Assembly (NCBI GenBank): GCA_040880125.1
Contig: JBBDJB010000018.1
Location: 62,001-126,000, forward strand
Length of the DNA: 64,000 nt
From: JBBDJB01 sp040880125
GTDB taxonomy: Bacteria; Planctomycetota; Planctomycetia; Pirellulales; JBBDJB01
Reading direction: 5' to 3'
Shown here: piece by piece, positions 52,404-61,238 of the stretch
Layout of the letters: every line of letters starts with the position of its first letter
Position numbering within the stretch: the stretch's first letter is position 1
The notes under the pieces: model-generated
Databases searched by the model: none
Seen by the model: only the letters and a program-made list of their open reading frames with translations
Told to the model about the DNA's origin: nothing
Translations under genes and position numbers: made by a program

Positions 52404-53675
52404 TCACCGAGCCGCTTCCGGCTCCGCACTCTCGCATGCCGCCTCGCCTCGTAGCGAATAGATCAGCGCGTGCAGCTCCGACTGTAAATTACTGAGCATC
52501 GACCGGACCGCCTCCACGTCCTCGGGATTGTCGCTCTCCAAAATCTTGCACGCCAGTGCCACCACGTGGGCCTGGTTGGCCAACTCGTGGACGAGCTCGC
52601 GGCGCTTGTTCCTCCAGCCGTTGGTAGGCTGCGCCAAGCCCACCGCATGGGAGCTCGGGATTGTCGTGCCGCTGAGCGTCCGGGCAATCCGGGCGTCCAG
52701 CGCTTCGACCGGCGTCGCCGGCGGGTTTGTTTTCACAGGAAAATCCTCCGAAATTCGCGACTGCTGCTCGACCAGCCGCTTGAATTCATCAAACGACGGC
52801 TTCTTCCGGCCGTCGTACGTGACGAGCCCCAGGTGATATTCGTTCTCGTCTTCGTGGAAGCCTTCGATCGCCTCCCGGTCCGGATCCAGATCGACCAGAC
52901 AGTACCAGTAAACCCGCTTGGCGGGGGCGTCGGCCGCCTCGCGCAGTTTGGCGACCTGAAGATCGAAGCGGCTTTCGCACGCCTGGTGCAGATCCCACGT
53001 CGCCAAGCCGGTCTCGGTGATCCAGACCGGCCGGTCTTGTGTGTACTCGGCGATCGACTCCACTTTTTCTGCCCAACCGTGCCAGCGGCCCCGCCACTCC
53101 CAGTTCGGGTGGTCCGGCCACCACATCTCCGGAAAGCCATGAATGGCGATGACGTCGACGTGATCCAGCGCGCCGTAGGTCTCCATCAGCTCGAGCCAAT
53201 TCGAATCGACGGGAATCATGCCGCCCAGCACGGTCGGCTTGCCGCACTCCTTGACAGTCTGTGCAGCCCGCCGAGTTATCTCACCGAACTTCGCCCACTG
53301 CGGGTCGAAGCGGCGGAAGTCCCACCTGTAACGGTTGTTCGGCTCGTTCCACAGCTCCAGGTGGCTGAAACGATCGCCAAATAAGTCGATGACCTCACCG
53401 AGAAAGTCCGCGTAGTCCTGCAGCCGTTGCGCTGGACTGGCGCACACTTGGCCCTCGGCGATCGACGGCGGAGTGTGCCAGATGGAAAGCAGCACGTCAA
53501 AGTCCGCCAGCCGCTCCATCTGCCAGCGATACCAAGCCTCGCCGCCGGGACGATGAAAGTCGGCCCAGGAGATGCCCGTGCGAAGATGGCGAATGCCCAA
53601 CTCGTGCATCAATTTGATGCAGCGGTCGACCATTGCATAGTCTTCGTAATGAAACCACTGACAAATGCCAAGCAT
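52404..53675 (-). CDS. clan-A glycoside hydrolase with helical C-terminal tail
   Basis: 423 residues without a signal peptide, so probably cytoplasmic. A (beta/alpha)8 barrel covers about residues 1-310: HLRTGISWADF, then LELWNEPNN with acid/base E111 and WITETGLAT with nucleophile E221, as in clan A families (for example GH39/GH5/GH53). A substrate such as xyloside or galactan cannot be chosen. Residues about 345-415 form an unrelated helical pair with RRELVHELANQAHVVALACK, like the dimerisation/phosphoacceptor helix of histidine kinases (H363). AGGAG precedes ATG 53675. Confidence 0.78.
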   Translation of the reverse strand: MLGICQWFHYEDYAMVDRCIKLMHELGIRHLRTGISWADFHRPGGEAWYRWQMERLADFDVLLSIWHTPPSIAEGQVCASPAQRLQDYADFLGEVIDLFGDRFSHLELWNEPNNRYRWDFRRFDPQWAKFGEITRRAAQTVKECGKPTVLGGMIPVDSNWLELMETYGALDHVDVIAIHGFPEMWWPDHPNWEWRGRWHGWAEKVESIAEYTQDRPVWITETGLATWDLHQACESRFDLQVAKLREAADAPAKRVYWYCLVDLDPDREAIEGFHEDENEYHLGLVTYDGRKKPSFDEFKRLVEQQSRISEDFPVKTNPPATPVEALDARIARTLSGTTIPSSHAVGLAQPTNGWRNKRRELVHELANQAHVVALACKILESDNPEDVEAVRSMLSNLQSELHALIYSLRGEAACESAEPEAAR

Positions 53676-54260
53676 GCGATGCTCCTGTGGCGACGGAGGC
53701 CATAGTTCGCCAGGGCGCTGTCGGATCTCAATCGCGCGGGCTTCTTGAACCGCTGGAGCGAATGGGAAAACCGCCTACTTGAAAGGTAATCGCCCAGTCG
53801 CCGCGGTAACACCCCCGAAACACCGGACGGCCCTGGTAGCACATCCGATGCCAAATTTCCCCACGGCCCTGGCGATTTGCACCACGCCGACGGGCCGTTG
53901 CCCCGGCCGCACGTCGATTTGTCGTACAGTAGGCCCTCTAGCGCAAGAGCGACGGACTTCGGCGGCACCCAACGGACACTGCGTGGGAAGGACAGAACGA
54001 CGCGGCTGATCAACCGATGTTGACGCACAGCCGTACGCGTGCCGGCCGACGCAGTCATCGGCGATGAGGTGCCGCGCGGCACGGGTGCATTCACACCTCT
54101 TGGCGGGTGAGGGTACGGCCGGAAGTTCAGCGACCGGCCGACGCGACAAACCCTTGGCACGCAGTTCGCAACCACTCACCTCCTGCCCACGGTCCTGCTT
54201 TTGGCAGGCCGAGCGTGGCTAATAACCATCCGTACGACCGCTTTCGTGAAAGGAAATCCC
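53676..54260. other. 585-base gene-free region
   Basis: Between the divergent glycoside hydrolase and CxxCH protein genes. ACGGCCCTGG occurs twice, 42 bases apart (near 53828 and 53870). Minus-strand frames of up to 188 residues are proline/arginine-rich with no family resemblance. It probably holds two promoters; I see no clear RNA or palindrome. Confidence 0.4.
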
Positions 54261-54806
54261 ATGAGACTCATCGCCAGACCAGCGGCTTGGACGCGGCTTA
54301 CCCTCTTCACCGGGGCGGGCCTGCTCTTGGGAGTTGCCGCGCTGTGGACCTTCATCGATCCGGTCAGCCAGGCGCAAGACCAGCCGCCAGCCACCCAACG
54401 AGCGATTCCGCAAGCAACTCAGCAAGCTCCTCGAGAGGAGTTACCGCAGCCGCTGGTCAATACCCACGACCTGATGGCACTGTACAACCGGCCGCTGTTC
54501 ATGATGCTCAAGGCAGAGATGCAGAACCCCCAGATGCAGGAAGACCATTGGGCCACGATCGCCGACCGGGGTATGCAGGCTGCCGAGCTCACGAATTTGA
54601 TCGTCATTCGCGAGGAAGCGCAGCAGAATCGCGAAGTCTGGGTGCCGCTCATCGGGGGACTTCGACAGGCGGGACTGCGATTGGTTGAAGCGGCCAAGGC
54701 GCAGAACCAAGAGCAGGTAATTGCGGCGTACCGCAACTTGGTTACCAGTTGCAACCAGTGCCACCGCACGGTCGCTCCGCAAAAAGCGCCGATGCTGACG
54801 CCGTGA
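54261..54806 (+). CDS. exported CxxCH protein (cytochrome c-like)
   Basis: 181 residues. A signal-anchor (LFTGAGLLLGVAALWTFIDP, about 15-34) is followed by a glutamine/proline-rich linker, then a helical domain (about 60-165). One heme motif, CNQCH, sits near the C-terminus (residues 164-168), as in cytochrome c-prime/CytC_2-type four-helix proteins. Likely a membrane-anchored or periplasmic electron carrier or a sensor. AAGGAAATCCC-ATG gives the start at 54261. Confidence 0.72.
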   Translation: MRLIARPAAWTRLTLFTGAGLLLGVAALWTFIDPVSQAQDQPPATQRAIPQATQQAPREELPQPLVNTHDLMALYNRPLFMMLKAEMQNPQMQEDHWATIADRGMQAAELTNLIVIREEAQQNREVWVPLIGGLRQAGLRLVEAAKAQNQEQVIAAYRNLVTSCNQCHRTVAPQKAPMLTP

Positions 54807-54824
54807 TTGTGCGACCGCACGGAG

Positions 54825-54956
54825 TCACTCCAGCGCGATCAGCAGCCCTTCGTACTCGCGCAGCTCGATCACTGGGCCGACCCGCTCGTCCTGGCGGTCG
54901 AGGTGCGTCGAGAGCACGATTTTGCCTTCGCCCGCCCGGACGCCGAATTTGATCAC
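54825..54956 (-). CDS. possible 43-residue protein overlapping the SDR stop
   Basis: GTG 54956 overlaps the TGA of the SDR gene (GTGA), a common coupling arrangement. The frame codes IKFGVRAGEGKIVLSTHLDR and QDERVGPVIELREYEGLLIA and ends at TGA 54825. The composition is balanced, and strand/helix patterns look real, but the size makes it uncertain; it may be the tail of a once longer SDR. Confidence 0.35.
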   Translation of the reverse strand: MIKFGVRAGEGKIVLSTHLDRQDERVGPVIELREYEGLLIALE

Positions 54957-55987
54957 GACGAGCCCATTTCGTTGTTGCGAGCCGCGGCCTGATCGTTCAG
55001 GGTCGTCAGCACCGACGGTGACAACAGTGAGCCCGAATCGCGGCCGGCAACCGAACTGGTTCCCACGCCGCCGGGCGAAGGCAACAGCCATCCAGCCAGG
55101 CCGAGCAGGTCCGCCGTCAGCTCCGGCGCAAGCGTATTGGCCAACACGGCTAGCTTGGCGGGCATCGACAGCGTGATCTTCGCGCGGCCGACGCGGCACG
55201 ACTGGATGATCTGCCGCGCGGCCCGCTCGGCGCTTTGCGACAGCACGGGAATGGCCGCCCCGATGCTGAACCACGCAAACTCGGAACGGTGCTGACCCTT
55301 GAAAAAGGCGTTGCGCGGGCTGCCGGTCCGCATCATGCCGGGGCAGACGGTCGTTACATAGACACCCTCTTGCATCAGCTCCGCCCGCAGGCCGTCGGAG
55401 TAGCCGACCAGAGCGAACTTGCTGGCGCAATAGGGGACCATGTGCGGTATGGCAATCTGTCCGCCGATCGACGAGATATTGACGATGCGACCCCGGCCCC
55501 GCCGGCGCATGTCCGGCCGTACTTCGTCGACGGCGGCACGGACGGCCCAAAAATGAACATCCATCGCCTGCTCGTAGTCATCGCGGGTCATCGACGCCAG
55601 CGGCCCCACCTGCATGATGCCGGCGTTGTTGATCAGCACGTCGACCGGTCCCAGCTCATCGCGCACCGTCGCAAAGAATCGGCGGCAGTGCTCCGGCCGG
55701 GCGATATCGCACTCGACGGCGGCAACCTGCACGTTGTAGCTTCGCAACTCGTCGGCCGCGCGCGAAAGCTCATCTTCCTCGCGGGCACAGATCGCCAGCC
55801 GGGCGCCTTCCGCCGCAAACTGCCGGGCCATCACCAGCCCCAGCCCCCGCGAGCCGCCGGTGATCACCACCACGCGATCGCGAAATGAAAAGGTCCGCTT
55901 GCGGCGCATTGCCCAGCGGTAAAGAAAGTAGGCCCCGACGCCTCCAGCGGTGGTCGTGACGGTGCGTTTCCAGGCATCAGCAGACAT
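54953..55987 (-). CDS. short-chain dehydrogenase/reductase
   Basis: 344 residues. A possible helix at about 10-27 (TVTTTAGGVGAYFLYRWAM) precedes a classical SDR: cofactor loop VVVITGGSRGLG (about 38-49), NNAG, catalytic Ser in VNISSIGG and the YCASK Tyr/Lys pair. The C-terminal extension of about 90 residues (KITLSMPAKLAVLANTLAPE) is typical of the membrane-associated stress SDRs found near zinc alcohol dehydrogenases. AAGGAAAGTGCG precedes ATG 55987; the frame runs 24 bases further. Confidence 0.87.
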   Translation of the reverse strand: MSADAWKRTVTTTAGGVGAYFLYRWAMRRKRTFSFRDRVVVITGGSRGLGLVMARQFAAEGARLAICAREEDELSRAADELRSYNVQVAAVECDIARPEHCRRFFATVRDELGPVDVLINNAGIMQVGPLASMTRDDYEQAMDVHFWAVRAAVDEVRPDMRRRGRGRIVNISSIGGQIAIPHMVPYCASKFALVGYSDGLRAELMQEGVYVTTVCPGMMRTGSPRNAFFKGQHRSEFAWFSIGAAIPVLSQSAERAARQIIQSCRVGRAKITLSMPAKLAVLANTLAPELTADLLGLAGWLLPSPGGVGTSSVAGRDSGSLLSPSVLTTLNDQAAARNNEMGSS

Positions 55988-56055
55988 CGCACTTTCCTTC
56001 TCCCGGGGCACTCATTCTTGTCAGGCCACCGCCTGTCGTACGGCGCTTCGCGCTC

Positions 56056-57234
56056 TTACGGCTTCAGCACGACCTTGAAGCAATCGTTCTGCTGCCCGCT
56101 GAACATTTCATACGCTCTCGGAGCGTCCTTCAATTCCATACGGTGCGTGATGATGTACGACGGGTCGAACCCGGCCTGCCCGTTCCCTTGGATGCGATGC
56201 AGCAAGGGTTCCATGTAGCGATGCACGTGCGTCTGGCCCATCGCCATTTTGAGCCCCTTGGCGAAAGCCGAACCGAACGGCATCTTGTCGAGAAATCCGC
56301 CATACACGCCCGGCACCGAAACCGTGCCTCCCTTGCGGCAACAATAGATGGCCTGCCGCAAGGCGTGGCTCCGATCAGTGGTCAGATACATTGCGTGCTT
56401 TATGCGGTCATAGATTGCGTCAGGCGATGTGCCGTGCGCTTCCAGACCCACCGCGTCGATGCAGGCATCCGGTCCTCGTCCGCCGGTCATCTCCTGCAGC
56501 CGCTCCGAGACGTTCTCTTTAGAAAAGTCGATAGTCTCGGCCTGCGCCTCCTCGCGCGCCAGCGCCAGCCGCTGTGGATAGTGGTCGATGGCGATAACTC
56601 GCTCCGCGCCGAGCCAGCGGGCGCTCTGAATGGCGAAATGGCCTACCGGCCCACATCCCCACACCGCGACGGTATCCCCCGGCTGAATATTGCAGTTCTC
56701 CGCCGCCATGAATCCGGTCGGCAGAATATCCGAGAGAAACAAGACCTGTTCGTCCGACATGCCCTCAGGCACCTTCATCGGCCCCACGTCCGCAAAGGGG
56801 ACGCGCACGTACTCGGCTTGGCCGCCCGCGTATCCGCCGAACAAGTGCGAGTAGCCAAATAGCGCCGAGCCCGAGTAGCCATACATCATGTCCGCCACGG
56901 CGGCGTTGCCGTTGGAGTTGTCGCAAAGCGACCACAACTTCTTCTGGCAAAAAAAGCAGTTCCCGCAGGCGATGGCGAACGGCACGACCACGCGATCTCC
57001 GACCGAAAGGTTCTGCACCTCGCTGCCGGTTTCGACGACCTCGCCCATGAACTCGTGGCCGAGGATGTCCCCCTTCTGCATAGTCGGGATTGTGCCGTTG
57101 TACAGGTGCAGGTCCGACCCGCAGATGGCGGTGCTGGTCACGTGGACAATCGCGTCGCGAGGATTGAGAATCTTCGGGTCCGGCACGCTTTGGACGCGCA
57201 CGTCATGCTTGCCGTACCAACAGACGGCCCTCAT
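56056..57234 (-). CDS. zinc-dependent alcohol dehydrogenase (formaldehyde-dehydrogenase-like)
   Basis: 392 residues of the medium-chain dehydrogenase family. The catalytic zinc Cys is in AICGSDLHLYNG (about residue 38), followed by GHEFMGEVVETG. The four structural-zinc cysteines are in CGNCFFCQKKLWSLC (about 92-106), and the NAD loop is VWGCGPVGHFAIQSA. Closest in plan to glutathione-independent formaldehyde dehydrogenases; the substrate is not proven. Sixty-eight bases separate it from the SDR gene, same strand, so co-transcription is likely. Confidence 0.9.
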   Translation of the reverse strand: MRAVCWYGKHDVRVQSVPDPKILNPRDAIVHVTSTAICGSDLHLYNGTIPTMQKGDILGHEFMGEVVETGSEVQNLSVGDRVVVPFAIACGNCFFCQKKLWSLCDNSNGNAAVADMMYGYSGSALFGYSHLFGGYAGGQAEYVRVPFADVGPMKVPEGMSDEQVLFLSDILPTGFMAAENCNIQPGDTVAVWGCGPVGHFAIQSARWLGAERVIAIDHYPQRLALAREEAQAETIDFSKENVSERLQEMTGGRGPDACIDAVGLEAHGTSPDAIYDRIKHAMYLTTDRSHALRQAIYCCRKGGTVSVPGVYGGFLDKMPFGSAFAKGLKMAMGQTHVHRYMEPLLHRIQGNGQAGFDPSYIITHRMELKDAPRAYEMFSGQQNDCFKVVLKP

Positions 57235-57319
57235 AAGGCTTCTCCTTTAAGCTGGAATCATCCGCGGTGGGCGTGCCACACTCCGATCGCGGCGATACTG
57301 TATTGGTCGGCGATGCAAG

Positions 57320-58123
57320 TCAGCGGCGTCCGCTTGGCTGCCCACTGGTGGTGGGTAGTTCGCCTGCTTCCATCATGGTTTTGAACTGCCGCAGATCATC
57401 GTCGATCTTTTGCTGGAGACCCTGGCCGAGCCAGGAAGCGACTGTCGCGCCGAGCTTTCCACCCGGCGGCGTGTACTTCATCGATACCTCGACCAGCGTG
57501 CCGCGTTCGTGCCCCAGCGAGCGAAAGTGAATGCTACCCGCCGTATCGACGTCGCCACCGGGGAGCGAACGCCAGGCGATCATTTCGTGCGGCCGGTCGT
57601 TGAATACCTCCGCGTCCCACTCGACCGTTTCCCCCATCACCGAATCGGCGACCCAATGCGAGCGCTCGCCCTCGCGCGACTCGACGCTTTTCAGATGCCG
57701 CATCACGCGGGGCAGGTTGCTCACGTCGCGCCAAAAGTCATACAGCTCTTGCGGCGGCCGATTGATGGCAAGCGACCGCTCGACGCGCACACCTTCCTGG
57801 GCCGGTACGGCCGTCGCCACCGGGCGCTTCGCCGTGGAAACCCCCAGCGCCCGATAACACTCACAGCGGCCGCTCGCTCCCCGGTAGACCAGGGCGCTGC
57901 CGAATCCGGCCAACGCCAAACCGCTGAGCTTGCCGCGTACCAGGCCATACCCGGCCATGGCGGCTCCGGCCGCGATGGAAGCCAGCCGATCCCACCTCGC
58001 CATGTTTTTCGGGGCGTCCGGTTCTCCCGATCGCGGGATGGGCATGCGAGCTTCCGGAGGTAGCTTGGTGCGATGGGCCGGAGGCGCAGGGAAGTTTTCG
58101 ACGGTGGTCGTAGGCCTGGGCAT
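57320..58123 (-). CDS. SRPBCC-fold protein with N-terminal membrane segments
   Basis: 267 residues. The first third has two glycine-rich helices (LASIAAGAAMAGYGLVRG and GLALAGFGSALVYRGASG) like the DUF2892/YgaP membrane region. The rest (about 110-260) is a polyketide-cyclase/START (SRPBCC) fold (VERSLAINRPPQELYDFWRD, then VEVSMKYTPPGGKLGATVAS). Proteins of this type occur in general-stress clusters with an SDR and a zinc alcohol dehydrogenase, exactly the neighbours here. No ligand can be named. Upstream GGTG is weak. Confidence 0.82.
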   Translation of the reverse strand: MPRPTTTVENFPAPPAHRTKLPPEARMPIPRSGEPDAPKNMARWDRLASIAAGAAMAGYGLVRGKLSGLALAGFGSALVYRGASGRCECYRALGVSTAKRPVATAVPAQEGVRVERSLAINRPPQELYDFWRDVSNLPRVMRHLKSVESREGERSHWVADSVMGETVEWDAEVFNDRPHEMIAWRSLPGGDVDTAGSIHFRSLGHERGTLVEVSMKYTPPGGKLGATVASWLGQGLQQKIDDDLRQFKTMMEAGELPTTSGQPSGRR

Positions 58124-58370
58124 GGTTTCTTCACCTTTTGCAGGGAGGTTGATGCGTCCGCCAGCGCAGCACGACCCGGCGGAGCGAGGTTTGCAATACT
58201 TGGCGGCTTTAGGCCGTTACCGCTAAGCAGCAATTGCCATGCCCGATGGCTGGCGTGTGAAACCGGCCGGTACGGTGGCGTTGTGAAGGAGGGACCGTCA
58301 GCCGGGGGATGCGCGACACTTTGAAAAAGAAGGCTCAGGCGTCTCGGACCGGACAGGTTGTCGCGGGAGG

Positions 58371-60368
58371 CTACGCCGTTTCCCGGAAGCCGAGCTGGAA
58401 GAAGCGGCCATAATAATCGCAGCGGCCGGTGAGCTCATCGTGGGTGCCGATGTCCAGAATCCGACCCTGGTCCATCACCAGGATGCGGTCGGCCAAGGCG
58501 AGTGTCGAGACGCGGTGCGTGATGATGATGGTCGTCCGGTGACGGATGAACTCCGTGAGCACTTGATGGATAAGCTGCTCGCTCTCCACGTCGATCTGGC
58601 TGGTGGCCTCGTCCAGGATCAACAGCGCGGGATCTCGCAGGATTGCTCGGGCAAGCGCGATCCGCTGCCGCTGACCCCCGGAGAGCTTTTGCCCCCCGGG
58701 GCCGACTTTCGTGTCGTAGCCCGAGGCGAGCTTGTTTTCGATGAACCGATGGGCGTGCGCCCGCTTGGCGGCTTCGACGATTTGCTCCTGTGTCGCCCGC
58801 GGCGAACCGTAGCGGATGTTCTGCAACACGGTTTCGTCGAACAGCAGCGTTTCCTGCGTGACCATACCGATCTGCTTCCGCAGGCTCCGCAGCCGCACGT
58901 CGCGCAGATCATGTCCGTCGAGAGTGATGCGGCCGCTGGTCGGGTCGAAGAACCGCGGAATCAGGCTGGCCAGCGTCGATTTGCCGCAGCCGTTGCCGCC
59001 GACCAGAGCGATCGTCTCGCCGAACGCGATCTTCAAGTCGATCTGTTCCAACACGAGTTGCGCCGGATCGTAGCCGAAGCTGACGTTTTCGAACACCAGC
59101 TCGCGCATGTGACGCCGCAGCGGCTCAGCGCGTGCAGGATCGGAAACCTTCGGCGCTCGATCGAGCATCTGGTAGATGCGGTCGCTGGCGGCCGCCGCGC
59201 GTTGCAAGCTGCCGAACACGTCCGACAACTTCCGGGCCGGATCACTCACACCGGCCAAGAGGCCGTAGAACAGAAATAGCATTCCCAGCGACAGCGGGCG
59301 CTCGCTCATGCGAATCCCGAACAAGTGCGTTTCCTGGGCGAGCGACAGGTAGCCGCCGGCCAGAATTGCCAGCACGACGATTGTCATGCCCATGATCTCG
59401 GTCAGCGGCCGGACGAGCGAGTCGTATCGGGCGATCTTCATCGACTTGTAGAAAAACGCCTTGGCGATCTGTTGCAAGCGGCGGCGCTCGTAGGCTTCCA
59501 TGGTGAAGGCCTTGACGACCTTGATGCCGGCGAACGTTTCGTTGAGCGTATCGTAGATCAGCGACATCTCTTCCATGGCCCGGCGGTTGGCGCGGCGGAG
59601 TGACTTGGCCAGCCGGTCAATCAGATAGGCTGCGATCGGCACGATGACCAGCGACAGCACCAAGAGCCGCCCGCAGACGATCGCCGCGCCCGTCAGACAG
59701 GCAATCATCTTGAGCGGCTCGCGGATCGCGCGGCCCATCAGCACGCGTACGCCGCCGGATACGCTTTGCACATCGGAGGTAAATCGATTCAATAGATCGC
59801 CGCGACCCTGTTCGCTGAAGTGGTTGACGTCCATCTCCAGCGCCCGGCGGTAAAACTGCCGGCGCAGTTCGAGCGTGCTGAGTTGTGCGAGTCGTTCGGC
59901 AAGGATTGTGCTGGCGATCAGAAACACGTCCTTAATGATGGTCGCCACCAGAAGTACCGCCAGGATCAGCAGCAATGTCGCAAAGGCGCCCTCAGGCATG
60001 TACGCGTGCAGGTAGGGCTGCGCCAACCGGTGGCGCTGAAGGGCCTCCAGTTCGGCGTCCAGCCGCAGTTGGGCCCGGGTGAGGTCGCGCTCGATCTGGG
60101 CGGCGGCTGGCGGCGCCGCGGTCGCCAATTGTTGCTGGAGCGTGGCGATTTCCTGGCGAAGTTCATGGGAAGTCGTTTCTTCCCGCTCGATCTCCGCCTC
60201 GATCCATTGCGGCAGCGACTGCCCCTTGAAGACGACCTCCACAACCGGATAGATGGCCGTGATGTTGCCGCCCCAAAGCAGCGCGACGGCCAGGGCCGAG
60301 ACGATCGCCCCGGCCAGGGTAAGCCGGTAGCGCAGCGCCAGTCGCAAAACTCGGCCGAAGTTGTTCAT
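58371..60368 (-). CDS. MsbA-like ABC exporter (fused permease-ATPase)
   Basis: 665-residue half-transporter. The permease part (about 1-405) has six helices; helix 1 is LTLAGAIVSALAVALLWG. The ATPase part has Walker A GGNGCGKST (about 452-460), signature LSGGQRQR, Walker B ALLILDEAT and the H-loop ITHRVST. An unusual 65-residue coiled-coil insert (EAEIEREETTSHELRQEIAT onward) lies between helices 1 and 2, probably on the outer face. Cargo (lipid or other) unknown. ATG 60368 (MNNFGRVLRL) is preferred over a longer frame to 60566. Confidence 0.9.
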   Translation of the reverse strand: MNNFGRVLRLALRYRLTLAGAIVSALAVALLWGGNITAIYPVVEVVFKGQSLPQWIEAEIEREETTSHELRQEIATLQQQLATAAPPAAAQIERDLTRAQLRLDAELEALQRHRLAQPYLHAYMPEGAFATLLLILAVLLVATIIKDVFLIASTILAERLAQLSTLELRRQFYRRALEMDVNHFSEQGRGDLLNRFTSDVQSVSGGVRVLMGRAIREPLKMIACLTGAAIVCGRLLVLSLVIVPIAAYLIDRLAKSLRRANRRAMEEMSLIYDTLNETFAGIKVVKAFTMEAYERRRLQQIAKAFFYKSMKIARYDSLVRPLTEIMGMTIVVLAILAGGYLSLAQETHLFGIRMSERPLSLGMLFLFYGLLAGVSDPARKLSDVFGSLQRAAAASDRIYQMLDRAPKVSDPARAEPLRRHMRELVFENVSFGYDPAQLVLEQIDLKIAFGETIALVGGNGCGKSTLASLIPRFFDPTSGRITLDGHDLRDVRLRSLRKQIGMVTQETLLFDETVLQNIRYGSPRATQEQIVEAAKRAHAHRFIENKLASGYDTKVGPGGQKLSGGQRQRIALARAILRDPALLILDEATSQIDVESEQLIHQVLTEFIRHRTTIIITHRVSTLALADRILVMDQGRILDIGTHDELTGRCDYYGRFFQLGFRETA

Positions 60369-60562
60369 CCTTGAACCGCTTTGGGGGTGTCCTTCCGTGG
60401 ATCGACCGCGACCGGAGACGCGCAAACGCCCGGCGCCGCGGCAGTTTACCAGCGGCGTTCTACCACATCGGGCTCGGGCGGGCCAAGGTCGATAGCAGTT
60501 CGACGGCTGGGCAAGAATTCGACAGCCGGGCAAGAAGCGGAAGCGGCAGTACGCTAGCACCA

Positions 60563-60970
60563 TCACGCCGGGTCATTTAGCCACTCCCGCAGCTTGTCGA
60601 TTAGGGGAGCCTGGTCGGGATGAATCAGGTGCCGGGCTTCTTCCCAGGGGAGAAACTCCGCCTGGTCCACTTCCCACGATCCGCAGACCGGCTGGACCTC
60701 GGTCGGGGCCTTGCCGGCGAAGCAGTGGATCCGCTTGCGGCTCTTGGTGTAGTCGACGGCCATCAGGAACGTCAGGTCCGCCGACAGGATGCCGGTTTCT
60801 TCGAAAGTCTCCCGCCGGGCAGCCGCTTCAAGCGACTCGCCCTCCTCGGGGAGACCCTTGGGAATGCTCCAAGCCGCACGGCGGTTGTAATTGCCCGACG
60901 GATGCACTAGCAGCACTTGAAGGTTGCCGTCGCGAACCCGGTATAGCAGCGTGCCGGCGGATTGCTTCAT
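60563..60970 (-). CDS. Nudix hydrolase
   Basis: 135 residues with a complete Nudix box, GLPEEGESLEAAARR-ETFEETGI, at residues 39-61 (Gx5Ex7REUxEExGU). The start MKQSAGTLLYRVRDGNLQVL and the SIPKG entry are typical of the diadenosine-polyphosphate / MutT-like group. The substrate is a nucleoside-diphosphate linked compound, not specified. Followed by the ABC gene on the same strand after about 194 bases. Confidence 0.92.
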   Translation of the reverse strand: MKQSAGTLLYRVRDGNLQVLLVHPSGNYNRRAAWSIPKGLPEEGESLEAAARRETFEETGILSADLTFLMAVDYTKSRKRIHCFAGKAPTEVQPVCGSWEVDQAEFLPWEEARHLIHPDQAPLIDKLREWLNDPA

Positions 60971-61238
60971 CGCGAGGCTCCCACCATTGCGGCCGTCGGC
61001 TCGCGGGCAGCGCGCCGTCGTGAGTGCGATACGTCAAGGGGATCCCGCCCGCCTCACAGTATCGCAGGTGGTGAGCGTTCTCAAGCCAAAGCATGTGTCA
61101 TGGTTGTTCACGGTGGGGCAAATGGGCGCATCCCGCTTCCGGCAGAACCGGCTTTCCCACGACAGCACGAACTTGGTAATGTCAGATGCCCGCGCCGCCA
61201 GCCATTTCGCGTCACAACGACCTGGGGAGCCCGATTGT

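Noticed and set aside
53609..54175. 188-residue minus-strand frame before the CxxCH gene
   Set aside because: Overlaps the start of the glycoside hydrolase and is Arg/Pro/Ser-rich with no domain pattern.
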